This document shows positions 1-12,072 of a DNA stretch of 64,000 nt, piece by piece. The stretch covers positions 46,993,546-47,057,545 of the forward strand of contig CM071600.1 of assembly GCA_036435485.1 (NCBI GenBank). The letters are read 5' to 3'. The notes under the pieces were generated by a model. It was not told where the DNA came from and searched no databases. It saw only the letters and a program-made list of their open reading frames with translations. Position numbers and translations under genes: made by a program. The first letter of the stretch is position 1, and the number at the start of each line of letters is the position of its first letter. Origin of the DNA: Saposhnikovia divaricata. Its lineage: Eukaryota; Streptophyta; Magnoliopsida; Apiales; Apiaceae.

Positions 1-340
1 TATAATTCAGTCATCTACGCACCTGCTTATAAGGAGCAAAGGGAATGAAATACAGCTGTGCTTCGAATCCTGGCGGTGATATATTCATGTTCTTCGCATA
101 GTAGACATTACTTCTTTATTTCTCCATACTCACCAACTAGAAGATTTTTTTTGGCTAATTGTCTCTTTCACTTTACATCGTCGACACTTTCGTAAAATTG
201 GATCTCTTATATAAAAATCATTGTGACTAAGAGACACCAAGATCGAATATCGATTTTTGTCGAGAATCGAATAAGAGTCGGACGGGTCAATTTAGTTATT
301 TTAATTATCACTTTTTCCGTAACTCGCACACAGTAGGGAG
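1..340. other. Intergenic sequence left of Copia-1
   Basis: No open frame, repeat or RNA gene that I can support. Together with 5852-5984 it is the original upstream region of the CHUP1-like gene before the Copia insertion. Confidence 0.5.
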
Positions 341-345
341 CAGAC

Positions 346-651
346 TAATGAGTGAAATATAACGAATAAACTCTGTGTCTAAAACAGATATGCCATTAAA
401 GCTTGAAAGAATCATACATGAAGAAGAAGAGAGTTTGTTACATTTCTTAATGAATAAGATAAATGTTTACAGCAGTGTTTATATAGTAATACAAGAGAGA
501 ATGTTTCTAACTAACTAATTTGACTATCCTAACTAACTTTGACTATTTGTTTTGATAGGCTATTAGTAGCTTCTTCTTTTGCATTTGACACTTGTAAATC
601 TCAGCATTGACTTCGTCTTTGTCATCCTTGAGATGCCTTATTATATCTTTA
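346..651 (-). repeat. 3' LTR of Copia-1
   Basis: 306 bp, paired with 5541-5846. The two differences are T/A in the GAATAAGA(T/A)AAA stretch and A/G in TTTAC(A/G)GCAG. The pol reading frame runs into this LTR and stops at 543. Confidence 0.95.
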
Positions 652-3314
652 GACCCCCCATTGACGGATACTAGCATAGCCCCCCCACAAATGGGAAGTG
701 AACCAAAAGTGAGCTGCCCTAATTTGTTAGCACAAGACCAATGAAGAACCTTACCAAGCCCTTTAGTAAGAATGTCTGCAGTGTTCTTTGTTGTAGAGAT
801 TTGACGAACATCAACAATGCCAAGCTGAATTTTCTCTCGAATAAAATGGCAATCAAGCTCAATATGCTTGGTTCTAGCATGATAAACTGGATTTGCAGTC
901 AAGTCTATTGCAGCTTTGTTGTCACAATATAAAGGAATAGGACCAGTAGGAGCAACTTGAAGCTCAGAAAGAAAATTGACAAACCATATTGCTTCACAGG
1001 AAGCATCAGCAAGAGCTCGATACTCAGCTTCTGCAGAGCTCCTTGAAGTCACTTGTTGCTTTTTAGATCGCCAAGAAACAGCAACATTACCAAGTAACAA
1101 GCAATAAGCACCAACAGACTTTCGATCATTAGCATCCCCTGCCCAATCACTATCACTAAACATTGATACTTCAAGAGAGTTATTAGCAGGAAAAAATAAT
1201 CCATGACCTGCAGTCCATTTGAGATAACGAAGAACTCTGGTTAAAGCTATCATATGCTTTGTCCTGGGAGCATGTAAGAATTGGCTTAACATTTGTACTG
1301 AAAAACTGATATCTGGCCGACATGAATTGAGATATAGTAGTTTGCCAACCAAGGCTCTGTACATGGAAGGGTTATCAAGTAAAGCACCAGACTTGTCATT
1401 GTCAAACAATTTTAAATGTGGATCAATAGGAACTGATAAAGGCTTACAATCCAGCATGTTTTCAGAAATTAACATATCATTTATGAACTTTTGCTGTTTC
1501 ACAAAGATACCATCTGGATTCCTAGAAATTTCCAATCCCAAATAATATTTAATAGCTCCCAGATTCTTAATGCTGAACTTAACATCTAACAAATGCTTTA
1601 AAGCATTGATGCTCTCTTGATTGTTTCCAGAAATCAGAATATCATCAACATAGATGACTATCACTAGAAAGATACCATCTTTACTGTAAGTAAACATAGA
1701 GTGATCAGCCTTTGATTGAACATAACCAGCTTGAAGTAGACAGGTGGCTAGCTTTTCAAACCAACACCTCGAGGCCTGTCTTAAACCGTATATAGATTTA
1801 ATCAACTTGCAAACCAGATTAGGAATTCCAAAATTATTCATATAGCCTAAAGGTAAACTCATGTAAACCTCTTCTTGCAAATCTCCATGGAGAAATGCAT
1901 TGTTGACATCTAATTGTTCAATTATCCATCCTTTTGCTGCAGCAACTGCTAATAAAGTTCGAATAGTAACCATCTTTGCTACTGGAGCAAAGGTATCATG
2001 AAAATCAATACCCTCAGACTGTGTATAACCTTTGGCTACTAATCTGGCCTTATATCTATCAATGGTGCCATCAGGGTTATATTTAATTCTATATACCCAT
2101 TTACACCCAACTGTTTGTTTTCCAGGAGGCAATGATACTAATTGCCATGTATTGTTTTGTTCAAGAGCACTCAATTCCTTTTGCATAGCTTCAACCCACT
2201 GTGGATGTTGAACAGCTTGAAAGAAATGTTGTGGTTCAGTCATAACAGAAGTAGGTACTGAGGCTAAGTTTACTTTGGATTTTGCAAGAGAAGGAATATG
2301 ATAATCAGTCCACCACTTAGGTTTAGTGACTTGTCTAGTGGATTGTCTAGGGACTATAGAAAGATCAGAAGTCTGATTATTGTTTAAATGATCAATAGAC
2401 TGATCATTAGCATGAACATTTTCAACTAAAACTTCATGTTGATCAGGTGAAGATGGAAAAGAATTTATAGTAGATTGATGTAAATCAATAGTGTAAGATT
2501 GATCATCAGAGTGAACAATAGGTTCATTAGGAATAGGTTGGTTAATAGTCTGAATAACAGGCTGATTAACAAAAGGGTTAGATGAATTAGAAGATAGCCA
2601 ATCTAAGAAGGAAGATTTAATGGCAACTGTGTTTTTAGAAAGATAAGGAAAAGAATCTTCATGAAAAACAACATGTCTGCTTATAAAAATTTTATGAGTT
2701 TCAAGATTATATAACTTGTAACCCTTCTGATGAACTGGATAACCAAGAAATACAGATTTAGTAGCTCTGGAAGAAAATTTGTCCATGTTATGTATGGAAG
2801 CATAGCATAAACATCCAAAAGCTTTTAATTGGTCATAATCGGGAAGTTTATGATGTAAAAGTTCAAAAGGAGATTTAAATTGTAAAACAGGAGTAGGTAA
2901 CCTATTAATGAGATAGGCTGCAGTAAGAACACATTCCCCCCAGAATTTGAGAGGTAAACCTGATTGAAAACGAAGAGCTCTAGACATTTCTAACAAATGT
3001 CTATGTTTGCGCTCGACTCTGGAGTTTTGTTGAGGTGTATATGGACAAGAAGATTGATGAATAATGCCATTGGAGGCCAAAAATTCATTAAAGACAGAAT
3101 TAAAGAATTCACTGCCATTGTCAGATCTAACAGCCTTGATGGAAGTTTGAAACTGACTAATAGTGTAAGCATGAAAATGTCTAAAAATTGTGAAAACATG
3201 TTGTTTATTTGGCATTAAGAAAACCCATGTAGCCCTAGTATGATCATCCACTATTGTCAAGAAATATTTAGCACCAGTAATAGTAGGAGTTTGATATGGG
3301 CCCCAAACATCCAT
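543..3314 (-). pseudogene. Copia-1 pol: integrase, reverse transcriptase, RNase H
   Basis: An open frame of 923 residues, out of frame with the preceding segment. It begins inside the integrase core: SDNGSEF near residue 65 and PYTPQQNSRVERKHR near 95-110 carry the second Asp and the Glu of the DDE triad. It continues through the Copia integrase C-terminal region (FLGYPVHQKGYKLY), reverse transcriptase (KARLVAKGYTQ; active site YVDDIL near 556) and RNase H (SDSDWAGD, SSAEAEYRALA near 760). It ends within the 3' LTR. The product would copy and integrate the element, but the frame break upstream separates it from protease and gag. Confidence 0.93.
652..690 (-). promoter_or_regulatory. Polypurine tract(s) of Copia-1
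   Basis: On the minus strand a run of G with flanking purines (complement of GACCCCCCA, 652-660) directly abuts the LTR; a second C-run sits at 681-687. This position is expected for the plus-strand primer of reverse transcription. Confidence 0.75.
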
Positions 3315-3319
3315 ATGGA

Positions 3320-3646
3320 TTAAATCAAAACAGCAGAGACATGAGAATTACTGTGCTTAGGAAAAGACAATTTACATTGTTTTGCAACTGGACAAACAGG
3401 ACAATTATCCATACAAGACAAAGATTTCAAACAAGGAATGTGTTGTAACACAACATTAGAAGGATGTCCTAGTCTAACATGCCAAAGTTTAGATCTAGAT
3501 ACATCAGAAGTGTTGTGTACAGAAGCAAATGAAACAACAGGAACTACAGAGGAAGAAGTAATTGTAGTGCCTGGCATCTGAGAAACTGGAGTGAGTGAAT
3601 GAAAGTAGTACAAGCCATCAAAAATATCACCAGTAGCTAGAACTTT
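3320..3646 (-). pseudogene. Copia-1 pol: pre-integrase zinc-binding segment
   Basis: An open stretch between the in-frame TAG (3647-3649) and a TAA at 3320. It holds the GAG-pre-integrase H..H..C..C signature (WHVRLGHPS followed by CPVCPVAKQ). It is in frame with the gag-protease segment upstream but not with the integrase core downstream. A single-base insertion or deletion within roughly 3320-3345 explains the change. Confidence 0.85.
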
Positions 3647-5251
3647 CTATTGAGTCAGGTCCTGAAAAACACAATTGGTTGGAAAGAAATTGACAATGCA
3701 ACCAGAGTCTGATGTAAATTTAGAGACAGACAAGAGATTACAATTAAAAGATGGAACAAATAAGACATTAGTCAAAGTGATGTGATCATTAATAATCACA
3801 TTACCAGATTGATGAATATCAATAATATGTCTATTAGGCAATGCAATTTGCAGAGGTTTTGGCAAAGTGACAAGGTAACTAAACAAATGTTTGTTACAGC
3901 ACATGTGATGAGAAGCACCTGTGTCTATTATCCAAGTTTTTAACCAATTATTGACAGTAGAGGCTTGAAGACAATATGTCATACCTGCCATTGCAGGCAT
4001 CTGATCTTCTGGTGAATTCAATTTGCTTTTATTCATCATTTGGAGCATCATTTGATTCATCTGAGACATTTGATTCTGCAACTGCTCAATAGAAGGAGTG
4101 TTAATGAGAGATCTTTGTCCAGAAGAAACAGCAGAAACAGCAGAACCTGCATTCAGAGGCTGATTAAAAACATCAGCATGATTAACACTTGCACTTGCAG
4201 TTTGAGATGGAAGTGGCCTGAAACCAGAAGACTGTGATGATTGCTTTGGTTTCCCTTTCTTTCTGTCTGGATAACCAACTAGCTTATAACAAAAATCCTT
4301 AGTATGACCCTCCTTGTTGCAGTATGTACACTTTAATGAAGACTTGTGAGTCTTAGAATTAGAGTTAACAGCTGAAGAAGTATTACCAAACCTGGAAACT
4401 TCACTAACATTACCAATGAAAGGTACAGATACATGATGACCTTGCTTTTGCTTTTCATCTTGTTTAACAAGTGAAAAGGCTTGAGTAATTGTAGGTAGAG
4501 GAGTCATCATCAAAATTTGCCCTCTAGCAACAGAATAGCTGTCAGTTAAACCCATTAAGAATTGAAGTAATTTCTTACGCTGTTCCCTTTCTTCAATCAG
4601 CTTGTAAGAACCACAAGTACAACCACATTTGCAAGCAATAACAGACTCAAGTGCTGCATACTCATCCCATAAATTTTTCAACTTATGATAGTAAATTTCA
4701 ACAGACTTATCACCTTGTTCCAAAGCATGTATTTCCTTTAACACTTGATACACCCTGTGACCGTTTACACTTGAAAATTGATCATGTAATTCAGTCCACA
4801 TTTCTTGAGCTGAAGTGACAAAATCCATTCCATTACTAATCTCATCTGAAACAGTATTCAAGATCCAACTTATCACCATATCATTTACCCTGTCCCATTG
4901 TGCCCTTAAAGGTGAGGTTTCCTTAGGTTTAGGATAGGTTCCAGTAACTATCCCAATCTTATTCTTTGCAGACAAAGCTATGGTGATAGATCGTTTCCAA
5001 GGCCCAAAATTATCAGTTCCAGTGAGTTTCTTGGAGATTAAAATCAATCCAGGGTGATCTATGTTTTGAAGGTAAAGTGGATGTAGATTCGATTCAATTG
5101 AAATTTCGTCATTGTTCTGAACATTTTGTTCATCAATATGCACATTATGTGACCTAGAATTACTACTCTCTGCATTTTGTTCAACATTCATAGTAGTGTT
5201 GTTCATCACAACATTAGCATAAGAAGGACCTAATAAATTCGATTTTATCAT
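3647..5251 (-). pseudogene. Copia-1 gag and protease
   Basis: The first ATG is at 5249-5251; an apparent extension to 5311 uses TTG. The N-terminal half is a plant Copia gag domain. It is followed by a CCHC knuckle (CTYCNKEGHTKDFC) for nucleic-acid binding, a short Met/Gln-rich stretch, and an aspartic protease with the active-site motif DTGASHH. The frame ends at a TAG (3647-3649) just after the protease. The same frame continues beyond the stop, so the stop looks like a point mutation in a single long gag-pol frame. Confidence 0.92.
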
Positions 5252-5528
5252 ATTGTGAACACAATCGATGATAATCGAACCAGATAATCGATCAAAACAA
5301 GCTAATCGCAAGTAAATCGAACCAGATCAAACAAAAACAAGCAAGAATCTCGAATCAAAACAAGAGCAAAAACGAGAATCTCAACCAAATACTCAACTGA
5401 GTAACAAATCTGAGAAAATTAATGCGGAAATGACGAGAAAACCTGTAAAATTGTACAGATTTGAGCTGAAAGTTATCAAGATCGTGCTCGGATGAAGATC
5501 GCGAACTCGTAATCTGAACTTCCAGGAA

Positions 5529-5540
5529 GCTCTGATACCA
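5529..5540 (-). promoter_or_regulatory. Primer-binding site of Copia-1
   Basis: The minus strand reads TGGTATCAGAGC, the classic complement to the 3' end of plant initiator tRNA-Met. It sits directly next to the right (5') LTR. Confidence 0.93.
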
Positions 5541-5846
5541 TAATGAGTGAAATATAACGAATAAACTCTGTGTCTAAAACAGATATGCCATTAAAGCTTG
5601 AAAGAATCATACATGAAGAAGAAGAGAGTTTGTTACATTTCTTAATGAATAAGAAAAATGTTTACGGCAGTGTTTATATAGTAATACAAGAGAGAATGTT
5701 TCTAACTAACTAATTTGACTATCCTAACTAACTTTGACTATTTGTTTTGATAGGCTATTAGTAGCTTCTTCTTTTGCATTTGACACTTGTAAATCTCAGC
5801 ATTGACTTCGTCTTTGTCATCCTTGAGATGCCTTATTATATCTTTA
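5541..5846 (-). repeat. 5' LTR of Copia-1
   Basis: 306 bp, near-identical to 346-651. It would drive minus-strand transcription, away from the CHUP1-like gene, but it now lies where that gene's promoter should be. Confidence 0.95.
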
Positions 5847-5984
5847 CAGACAAAGACTTTGTCAGTTAGTTACTGTACTTCGTTTTTTCTCAAACTCACC
5901 CCATGTCCGAACCCTCAGTTTATCTACATTTCATCAACGTAAGATCATAACACTGTACATACATAAACAAACACCTTTGTGAAT

Positions 5985-8410
5985 ATGGTTACTGGAAAGG
6001 TGATGGGCCTTCAAAGAACATCAGCAAATCCAAAACCAGTCGCACCCAGAAAACAACCATCTGTTCCTTGTACAACCTCAACTAAGCCACCTCAAAAAGG
6101 ACCAACCTCACGCTCATTCGGTGTTTATTTCCCACGTGCCTCCGCGCAAGTCCAGCCACGTCCACCTGAAGTACCTGAGCTTCTCCGCCTACTGGATGAA
6201 ATGCGCCAGAGAGAGTGTGTACTAAAAACAGAGATTCTTGAACTTAAGAAATTTAAAGAATCATGTTCTGTTATTTTGGTTCTCGAAAACAGGATTGTCG
6301 AAAAAGATAAAGAGATTAAGCGATCCCAAACAATGGTGGCTTGTTTAGGGAATGAGAATGAGAGGTTGAGACAAGAAGTTGAGATGTTGCATTGTAAATT
6401 AGTTGAACAGAGTAGAATTGATGGGGAGAGAATGAAGGCCTTGGAAGGTAAGGTTTTAGAGTTGAGTGAAATGACAAAGGAGGAGATTAGGAAAAAGAAT
6501 CGAGAAGTATCGAAATTGGAGAGGTTTCAGGGATTGATTGATGTTTCTTGTAAATCTAATGTTAGGAAAAATGGGAACATTCTTGAAAAATTTAATTATT
6601 TAGAGCAGCCATTAGGTAAAGAAAAAGATGTAGAATCTGAAATTATATTGCCTAATCGTTTAGGATATAGTGTAGAGGTTGTTGTATCAGCTGAATCTCG
6701 GATGCCTAGAATTCCAAGACCCCCACCAAGACCAAATGTTACATGTTCTGATTCATCAGACTCTCAGACTCTGTACTGTCATTAGTTTTGGCTCAACCGC
6801 TACTGAAGGTGGCACCTCAGCCTCCTCCACCGCCGCTGTTATAACGGAAGCAATAAAGATTATATGCAGAAGAGAAATAAATTTATAGATCTGAGAGGAT
6901 AAACATATTACAGAGGTTTTTCAGATGATTTACAATCCTTACATGCATATCTATTTAAATTATGCTGTGCTGTAGGACAGTGTCATAAATTATAATTTAA
7001 ATTATTTTTTAATTTTAGGTCGATGAGAGAGCAGTGCTTAAACACTTCCAGTGGCCAGAGAAAAAAGCCGATATATTAAGAGAAGCAGTATTTGGATATT
7101 GTGATGTCAAGGAGCTGCTATCCTGGGCATCTTCGTTCAGGGACGATCCCCAATTGCCTTTTATCCCTGCTCTTAAAAAAATGCACACCTTGTTTGAAAA
7201 GTAAGCTAGCACCTTAGCTTTGTGTTTGCATAGATTTTAATACAATTACATGGTCAGAGAGATAACTGCATGCTAAACGAGTATACATCTGCGACAACAC
7301 AGACTAGAGAGCGGAGCTTACAATCTCTCGCGAACTAGGGAATTGGCTGGCCAACGATATGAACGGTTCCAAATTCCAATAGATTGGATGCTAGAGTCTG
7401 GATTTACAAGTCAGGTAAATGATTCTTTCCAGAAGTTCTGTTAATGTGAACAAGTTCTTTACTTAATTCATATTGTTACCACAATTTTCTAGTTCTGCTA
7501 GAGTAATCATATATAGCAGTTAAGGTCTTTTTCTTCAAACCATATAGTTGCACATAATGTGACTGATCATATACTATGATTGCAAAGGCACCCACTAGTT
7601 TTGGTATCATATCATAAAATGCGGAAGATAGTGTTAGGGCAATCGGTGTGTTCATCCATCTGTTAACTTACAAATAGAGCAGTCCAGAAATTTGGAACTC
7701 AAAAGGCAAAAGGCAACTCGTTCTGCACTTAATAAATTCTTAGACAAAAAAGATTTCAAAGATCCTAGGCCAAACCAGATCCGTATACATTAACATCTCA
7801 CCTGTTTTTTTAATTATTCTTTCTTTTTGTGTTAAAAAAATAGATATTCTAGGCCACACAAGATCTGTAAACATAAATTTTGTAGGTGTAGTTATTTATG
7901 ATTTTAGCATGCAAAAAAGTAACATAATTGCACTTAAAAATATTCTATCCTTTTTGACCCAATCTTTAAATATACAAGATTATATTTCCATGCCTATCAC
8001 GCTATTGATCTAAGCCATGAGCTTGTGTTTCTAAGCTATTTGTAAGGTTCATCTCAATAGAATAGACAAGTTTATGTAAATCATGAACATGGTGTAACTA
8101 ATGATTCTATGGACTTGATCAGATTATGCTAGCATCTGTAAAATTAGCGATGAACTACATGAAAAGAGTTTTGGCAGAACTTGAATTGGTAGGCGGTGGC
8201 TCTGAAAAAGAAGAATTGATAATTGAAGGAGTAAGGTTTGCTTTCCGGGTACATCAGGTATAACTTTTCATTTTGACCTTTCATATTCAAGGTTGGTGCT
8301 TGCAAGTTTTATCGTAACTTTAAATAATTTTATCCTGGACTGGGCAGTTTGCAGGGGGTTTTGATGCAGAAACAATGAGGACATTCCAACATGTGAGAGA
8401 TAAAGCATGA
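5985..8410 (+). CDS. CHUP1/IPGA1-like coiled-coil protein, internally reduced (possible pseudogene)
   Basis: Recognised as the plant CHUP1 superfamily (actin- and microtubule-linked organelle positioning or growth-anisotropy proteins). The start is ATG 5985; the reading from 5979 uses GTG. Exon 1 (5985 to about 6785) has the conserved SFGVYFPRASAQVQPRPPEV segment and then a long coiled coil. Four clean downstream exons are 7019-7200 (VDERAVLKHFQWPE), 7303-7414 (SGAYNLSRTRE, RFQIPIDWMLESG), 8123-8257 and 8348-8410 (FAGGFDAETMRTF, stop). Splice sites and phases of those exons agree (163 residues). Between 6785 and 7019 the frame breaks just before a short polyproline run. I could not find the conserved PEVVEFYHSL segment or the exon normally before VDERAV, so roughly 100 residues of the family core appear lost. 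The Copia-1 insertion ends 134 bp upstream of the ATG. Confidence 0.75.
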
Positions 8411-8753
8411 CTGTGGAGTATACAATGCCAGAATCAGCAACAAAATTATGCTTGCAGGTCTACAGCTTGTTGAAATATGGAGAACATAGTAGCTCTATAA
8501 ACAAGATGGAAGATCAAGGATGATAATTCTTGATGAACGACCCTTCAGAAATTCAAAGTAAATAATGTTTACATTAGTAGCTAACCAACACTAATTTACA
8601 GAATCGATATAAGATTAACACAACTTTTTGTGTTCAAAGTCACCGTACCAACAATCTGCCCTGCTCAGCAATAGTCTACTTCTACATATGCGCGAGAAAT
8701 GTGGTATTTTGACATATAATTTGCTCCGCACTTCTTCAAATTGTATTGTACTG

Positions 8754-8862
8754 TTTTTATTTCTTCTAATAGACGACCAGTATACGACCACCCTAGAACA
8801 CACAACATTTTTATTTCTTCTAATAGACGACGAGTATACGACTATCCTAGAACACACAACAT
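8754..8862. repeat. Two-copy direct repeat, period 54 bp
   Basis: A unit containing TTCTTCTAATAGACGAC and CCTAGAACACACAAC occurs twice in tandem with a few substitutions, downstream of the CHUP1-like gene. Open frames through it on both strands are by-products of the repeat. Confidence 0.8.
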
Positions 8863-9539
8863 GTCATACCACATTTATACACAGAGAAGCCAAAGCAATT
8901 GCTTAAATTTAAGCTGCATTTTGTTCGGCAAATGCGACAATAGGTGATGGTCAAGCTGATGAATATATATATTACAACTGGAGGCATTTTGCACATTGAT
9001 GTTCTGAATGGACTCGTCTGCTCTAGCTGTAATGTGGAAGAATGGGGAGATAAGAATGTGTTCAGACCCTTTGAGTGACATTAAATTGAAAGTTTGGTGT
9101 CTCTTTGTAAATATAAATTATCTTTTCTTATGAAATAATGTATGTCCTTTCTATCAAACATTTTGTATTAGACCCTGTGGTGACACAACACTAAACTGAA
9201 AGTTCAGTGTCCTCTCTTACCTTGTGATTGTGTTGTTCCTCCTTTTTCTTGCCAAGTAACACAACTCCTTTCTATCAAATTTTTTGGCTTAGCGTTAAGA
9301 TTTAAAATTAATCCTATCGATATTGATTTTACACTAACAACTTGAAATTTCCGGAAATCTAATTAATTTCTTTTCTGTTTTTTTGGATAATAAGGACGCG
9401 ATACTTTTTTTCTTAGTTATGCTTATGCACTAATGTTTATTACAATTGTACTATTAAATTATAATCATTTACCAGTGACGGCTTAAAAATTTTAACGATA
9501 TCATATTATTTTCCGATAAAAAATTGCACAATTATCAAT
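8863..9539. other. Intergenic, 3' of the CHUP1-like gene
   Basis: AT-rich sequence that may include the gene's 3' UTR. I see no further coding or element boundary here. Confidence 0.4.
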
Positions 9540-9765
9540 TTTTGTGAGAATATTCGGTATATATTTTAAGATGCATATAATGTATAGTTCTATACTTATT
9601 TTTAAAATTTTCTTTTTCTGAATAAAAATTTAAATATAAAATTTTTATTAAAATTATAAAATTATAAAAAATAATTATGCAACTATATTTTATATACGCA
9701 TTAAAATGTGTGTCAAACCTTTTATCTGAAATGTAAATAAATGAATGGGACGAAGAGATGTGAGT
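9540..9765. mobile_element. Stowaway-like MITE remnant
   Basis: AT-rich sequence ending near GGGACGAAGAGAT, with a subterminal GTGTGTCAAACCTTT. It resembles 15933-16150 over most of its length, including GTATAGTT and TATATTTTAT-type blocks. No clean terminal duplication was found. Confidence 0.4.
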
Positions 9766-9798
9766 ATCAAATTGTAAAAAACAATAAATGGAATTTAT

Positions 9799-10361
9799 TA
9801 GACCTGGCAATTCGTTCGTTTCGTGTACTTTCGTGTCATGTACTTTCGTGTTTCGTGTACGTAATGGTAAATCCAAAACCGACCCTTTAAGGATTCGTTT
9901 CGTTTCGTTTCGTTTCGTGTTCGTGTACCTTCATTTCGTGTACGTTTTGTGTCGTATTTCGTGTAATTTTTGAATAAAAATAAAAATATTTAAATATTAA
10001 TTTTTTACTAGTCCAGTCTTAAATCAATATGTTATAAGGAATGAAGTGTGCTTAAGTCTTGTGAAACTAAGATTCGAAACTATTTTGTATTTATCTTATG
10101 TAAAAATTATATATAAAATATCATTTTAAAATATGTATTCATATAATTTTAATAAAATTATTTAAATATTTATTTATTTCGTATATTTTCGTTTCGTGTC
10201 GTGTACCTAATGGTAAACCCAAAACTAACATTAAATTCATCCGTGTAATTTCGTGTTCATATACTTTCGTGTTCGTGTACCGTAAAGGTCAACCCAAACT
10301 CGTAATTTTCGTATCGTTTTCGTGTCATGTTTTCGTGTCGTGTACGAAATTGCCAGCTCTG
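9799..10361. mobile_element. Non-autonomous hAT element (hAT-a)
   Basis: Flanked by the perfect 8-bp duplication GAATTTAT (9791-9798 and 10362-10369). Terminal inverted repeats are TAGACCTGGCAAT on the left and CAGAGCTGGCAAT (complement) on the right. The two subterminal regions are filled with short TTTCGTGTAC/TTTCGTGTCG-type repeats, probably transposase-binding sites. No transposase coding is visible. Confidence 0.87.
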
Positions 10362-10507
10362 GAATTTATAGTAAATAAATACACAAAAAACGCATTGTTA
10401 TCCTGTCACCACCACAGACGAGTACACCCTGTGTATAGTCGATAAGGTAGCACAATTCTCCTAGTTATCTTTTCAACTAAATAGATACATTGAAGAAGAA
10501 GAATAGA

Positions 10508-12072
10508 ATGGCGTGTATGTCAATGGCTACATTGGGTCTATGTTCTTACGTGGGCCCATCAGCTTCCTTATCTGTGTCCACTGGTTCAAGGCCCAGAAGC
10601 TCTGTCTCCTTCAAAATGGCCCCTTCTGCCCTACCCACTACTCCCTTCCTCACTTCTTCCTTCTCTTCGCTCTCTATCTCCTCATCTTCTTCATTTTCAG
10701 GTATTATCCTTTTCTGGGTCTTTCTTCAGTTTAATTGTTATTATTGGGTATTTTTTCATCTTTTGTATATGTTGTTTGGATAATATAGAAAAGCTCTTCA
10801 GTTTATGAAATTTGGAATTTGTTTGTGATTAATATCTGTATTTGTTCATCTGTTGTGTTAATTAAGTACTCATATTTTCTTGATTTTGAATTTCTATATG
10901 AATGATAACAACAATGTCTTGGTGGTTCGTGGTGTGTAGTATGTTGGGTGAGGTACATTCTTGAAAAATTGAGTACAACATAATGTACTTTAGTTAGGTT
11001 GAAAAGAGTTGGGGGTTTCGAGTTCGGGACCTCCATTATGTGCAAAATATTGATTTCGACACTCAAGCTGAATGTTGCACAAGAAAGATGGTTCCTATCT
11101 TTTGAAGGGAGTGTTGAAGATATAATTTTTTAAAATTTTGTCCATCTACCAATACTATGAAGTTGTTACCTTTTGATAGTTGTTGTTAAACAATTAAATG
11201 AACAAGTAAGAACATTGCCATCTTGATGAATTATTTAGAGTGTGCAGAATTAGGATTTTTCTTCCATCTAAAGTTTGTTAAGCACATATGTGGTTCTTAA
11301 GAAAGTATAGAAACCTTGTTACCATTTCATTCACTCATTTCCATTTTCTTATTCTTTAGGATGTCTAAGATAATGGGTTTCACTACAAAAATATTAGGGA
11401 ATTCAAGTTTCTTTCGCCTCTATTGTTTCGCGTGATATTTTTTACTAGAAATTTTTATTCTAGTTTTCCTATGTTCGTTTGCTCAGGAAAAATAATTCAA
11501 AGGAAAATATGTGCTACATATCTAGAAGTCGGAAATATATTTTGCATACATCTTATTTTCCTTCCTAATATTTTCTAAACCCAATATTTTGCGCAAAACA
11601 AAAGAAGCCTTAGTTTCCAGTATATTCTTGATACTATATGATTCCATGTTTTACGACACCTGATGCGTACCAGTCATGATTTACACTTAAAATTCATTGA
11701 TATCGTTTAAAGTTTCCCACAAGCTAAACCTATCTGAGGAGGACTGAAACTTATAGATATCATATCATTGATTCATTTGATTGCCATACCATAGTGTCTT
11801 ATTGCTTATGCATTGTAGGTTTATCGTTGGGGCTCAACTTCAACACTGGGATAAAAACAGAGAAAAGCCGTGGTCTAGTTGTAAGAGCTGGGAAAGCAGC
11901 TCTTTGTCAAACTAAGAGGAGTAGATCTCGGAAATCTCTGGCCCGCACTTACGGTTTCCGTAAGCGAATGAGTACTACCAGTGGAAGAGCAATAATTAAA
12001 CGAAGACGTGCTAAGGGACGATGGAAGCTTTGCACAAAGACCAACCACAGCAGTGGGAAGCAATATCGTTAA
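10508..12072 (+). CDS. RPL34: Plastid large-subunit ribosomal protein bL34c
   Basis: Two exons, 10508-10700 and 11819-12072, join in phase 1 through a GT-AG intron to give 148 residues. The start is ATG (MACMSMATLG); the reading from 10490 uses TTG. The first roughly 85 residues are Ser/Thr-rich and low in acid residues, as expected for a chloroplast transit peptide. The mature part holds the bL34 core (TKRSRSRKSLARTYGFRKRM, then RAIIKRRRAKGRWKLC), the short basic protein of the 50S subunit. A short C-terminal extension follows, as in other plant plastid L34 proteins. The gene looks intact and is the most securely identified host gene here. Confidence 0.95.

Larger units (their letters stand above)
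346..5846 (-). mobile_element. Ty1/Copia LTR retrotransposon (Copia-1), full length, defective
   Basis: Two 306-bp LTRs (346-651 and 5541-5846) differ at only two positions. The element is flanked by the 5-bp duplication CAGAC at 341-345 and 5847-5851. A primer-binding site matching initiator tRNA-Met (TGGTATCAGAGC on the minus strand) abuts the right LTR, and a C-rich (minus: purine) tract abuts the left one. The internal region encodes gag, protease, integrase, reverse transcriptase and RNase H in Copia order. An in-frame TAG at 3647-3649 and a one-base frame change near 3320-3345 break the polyprotein, so this copy is probably not autonomous despite its youth. LTR ends are TA...TA rather than the usual TG...CA. 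Confidence 0.95.

Noticed and set aside
3647..3649. TAG in Copia-1 as a programmed readthrough site
   Set aside because: It lies after protease rather than between gag and pol, and a frameshift follows soon after; simple decay explains it better.
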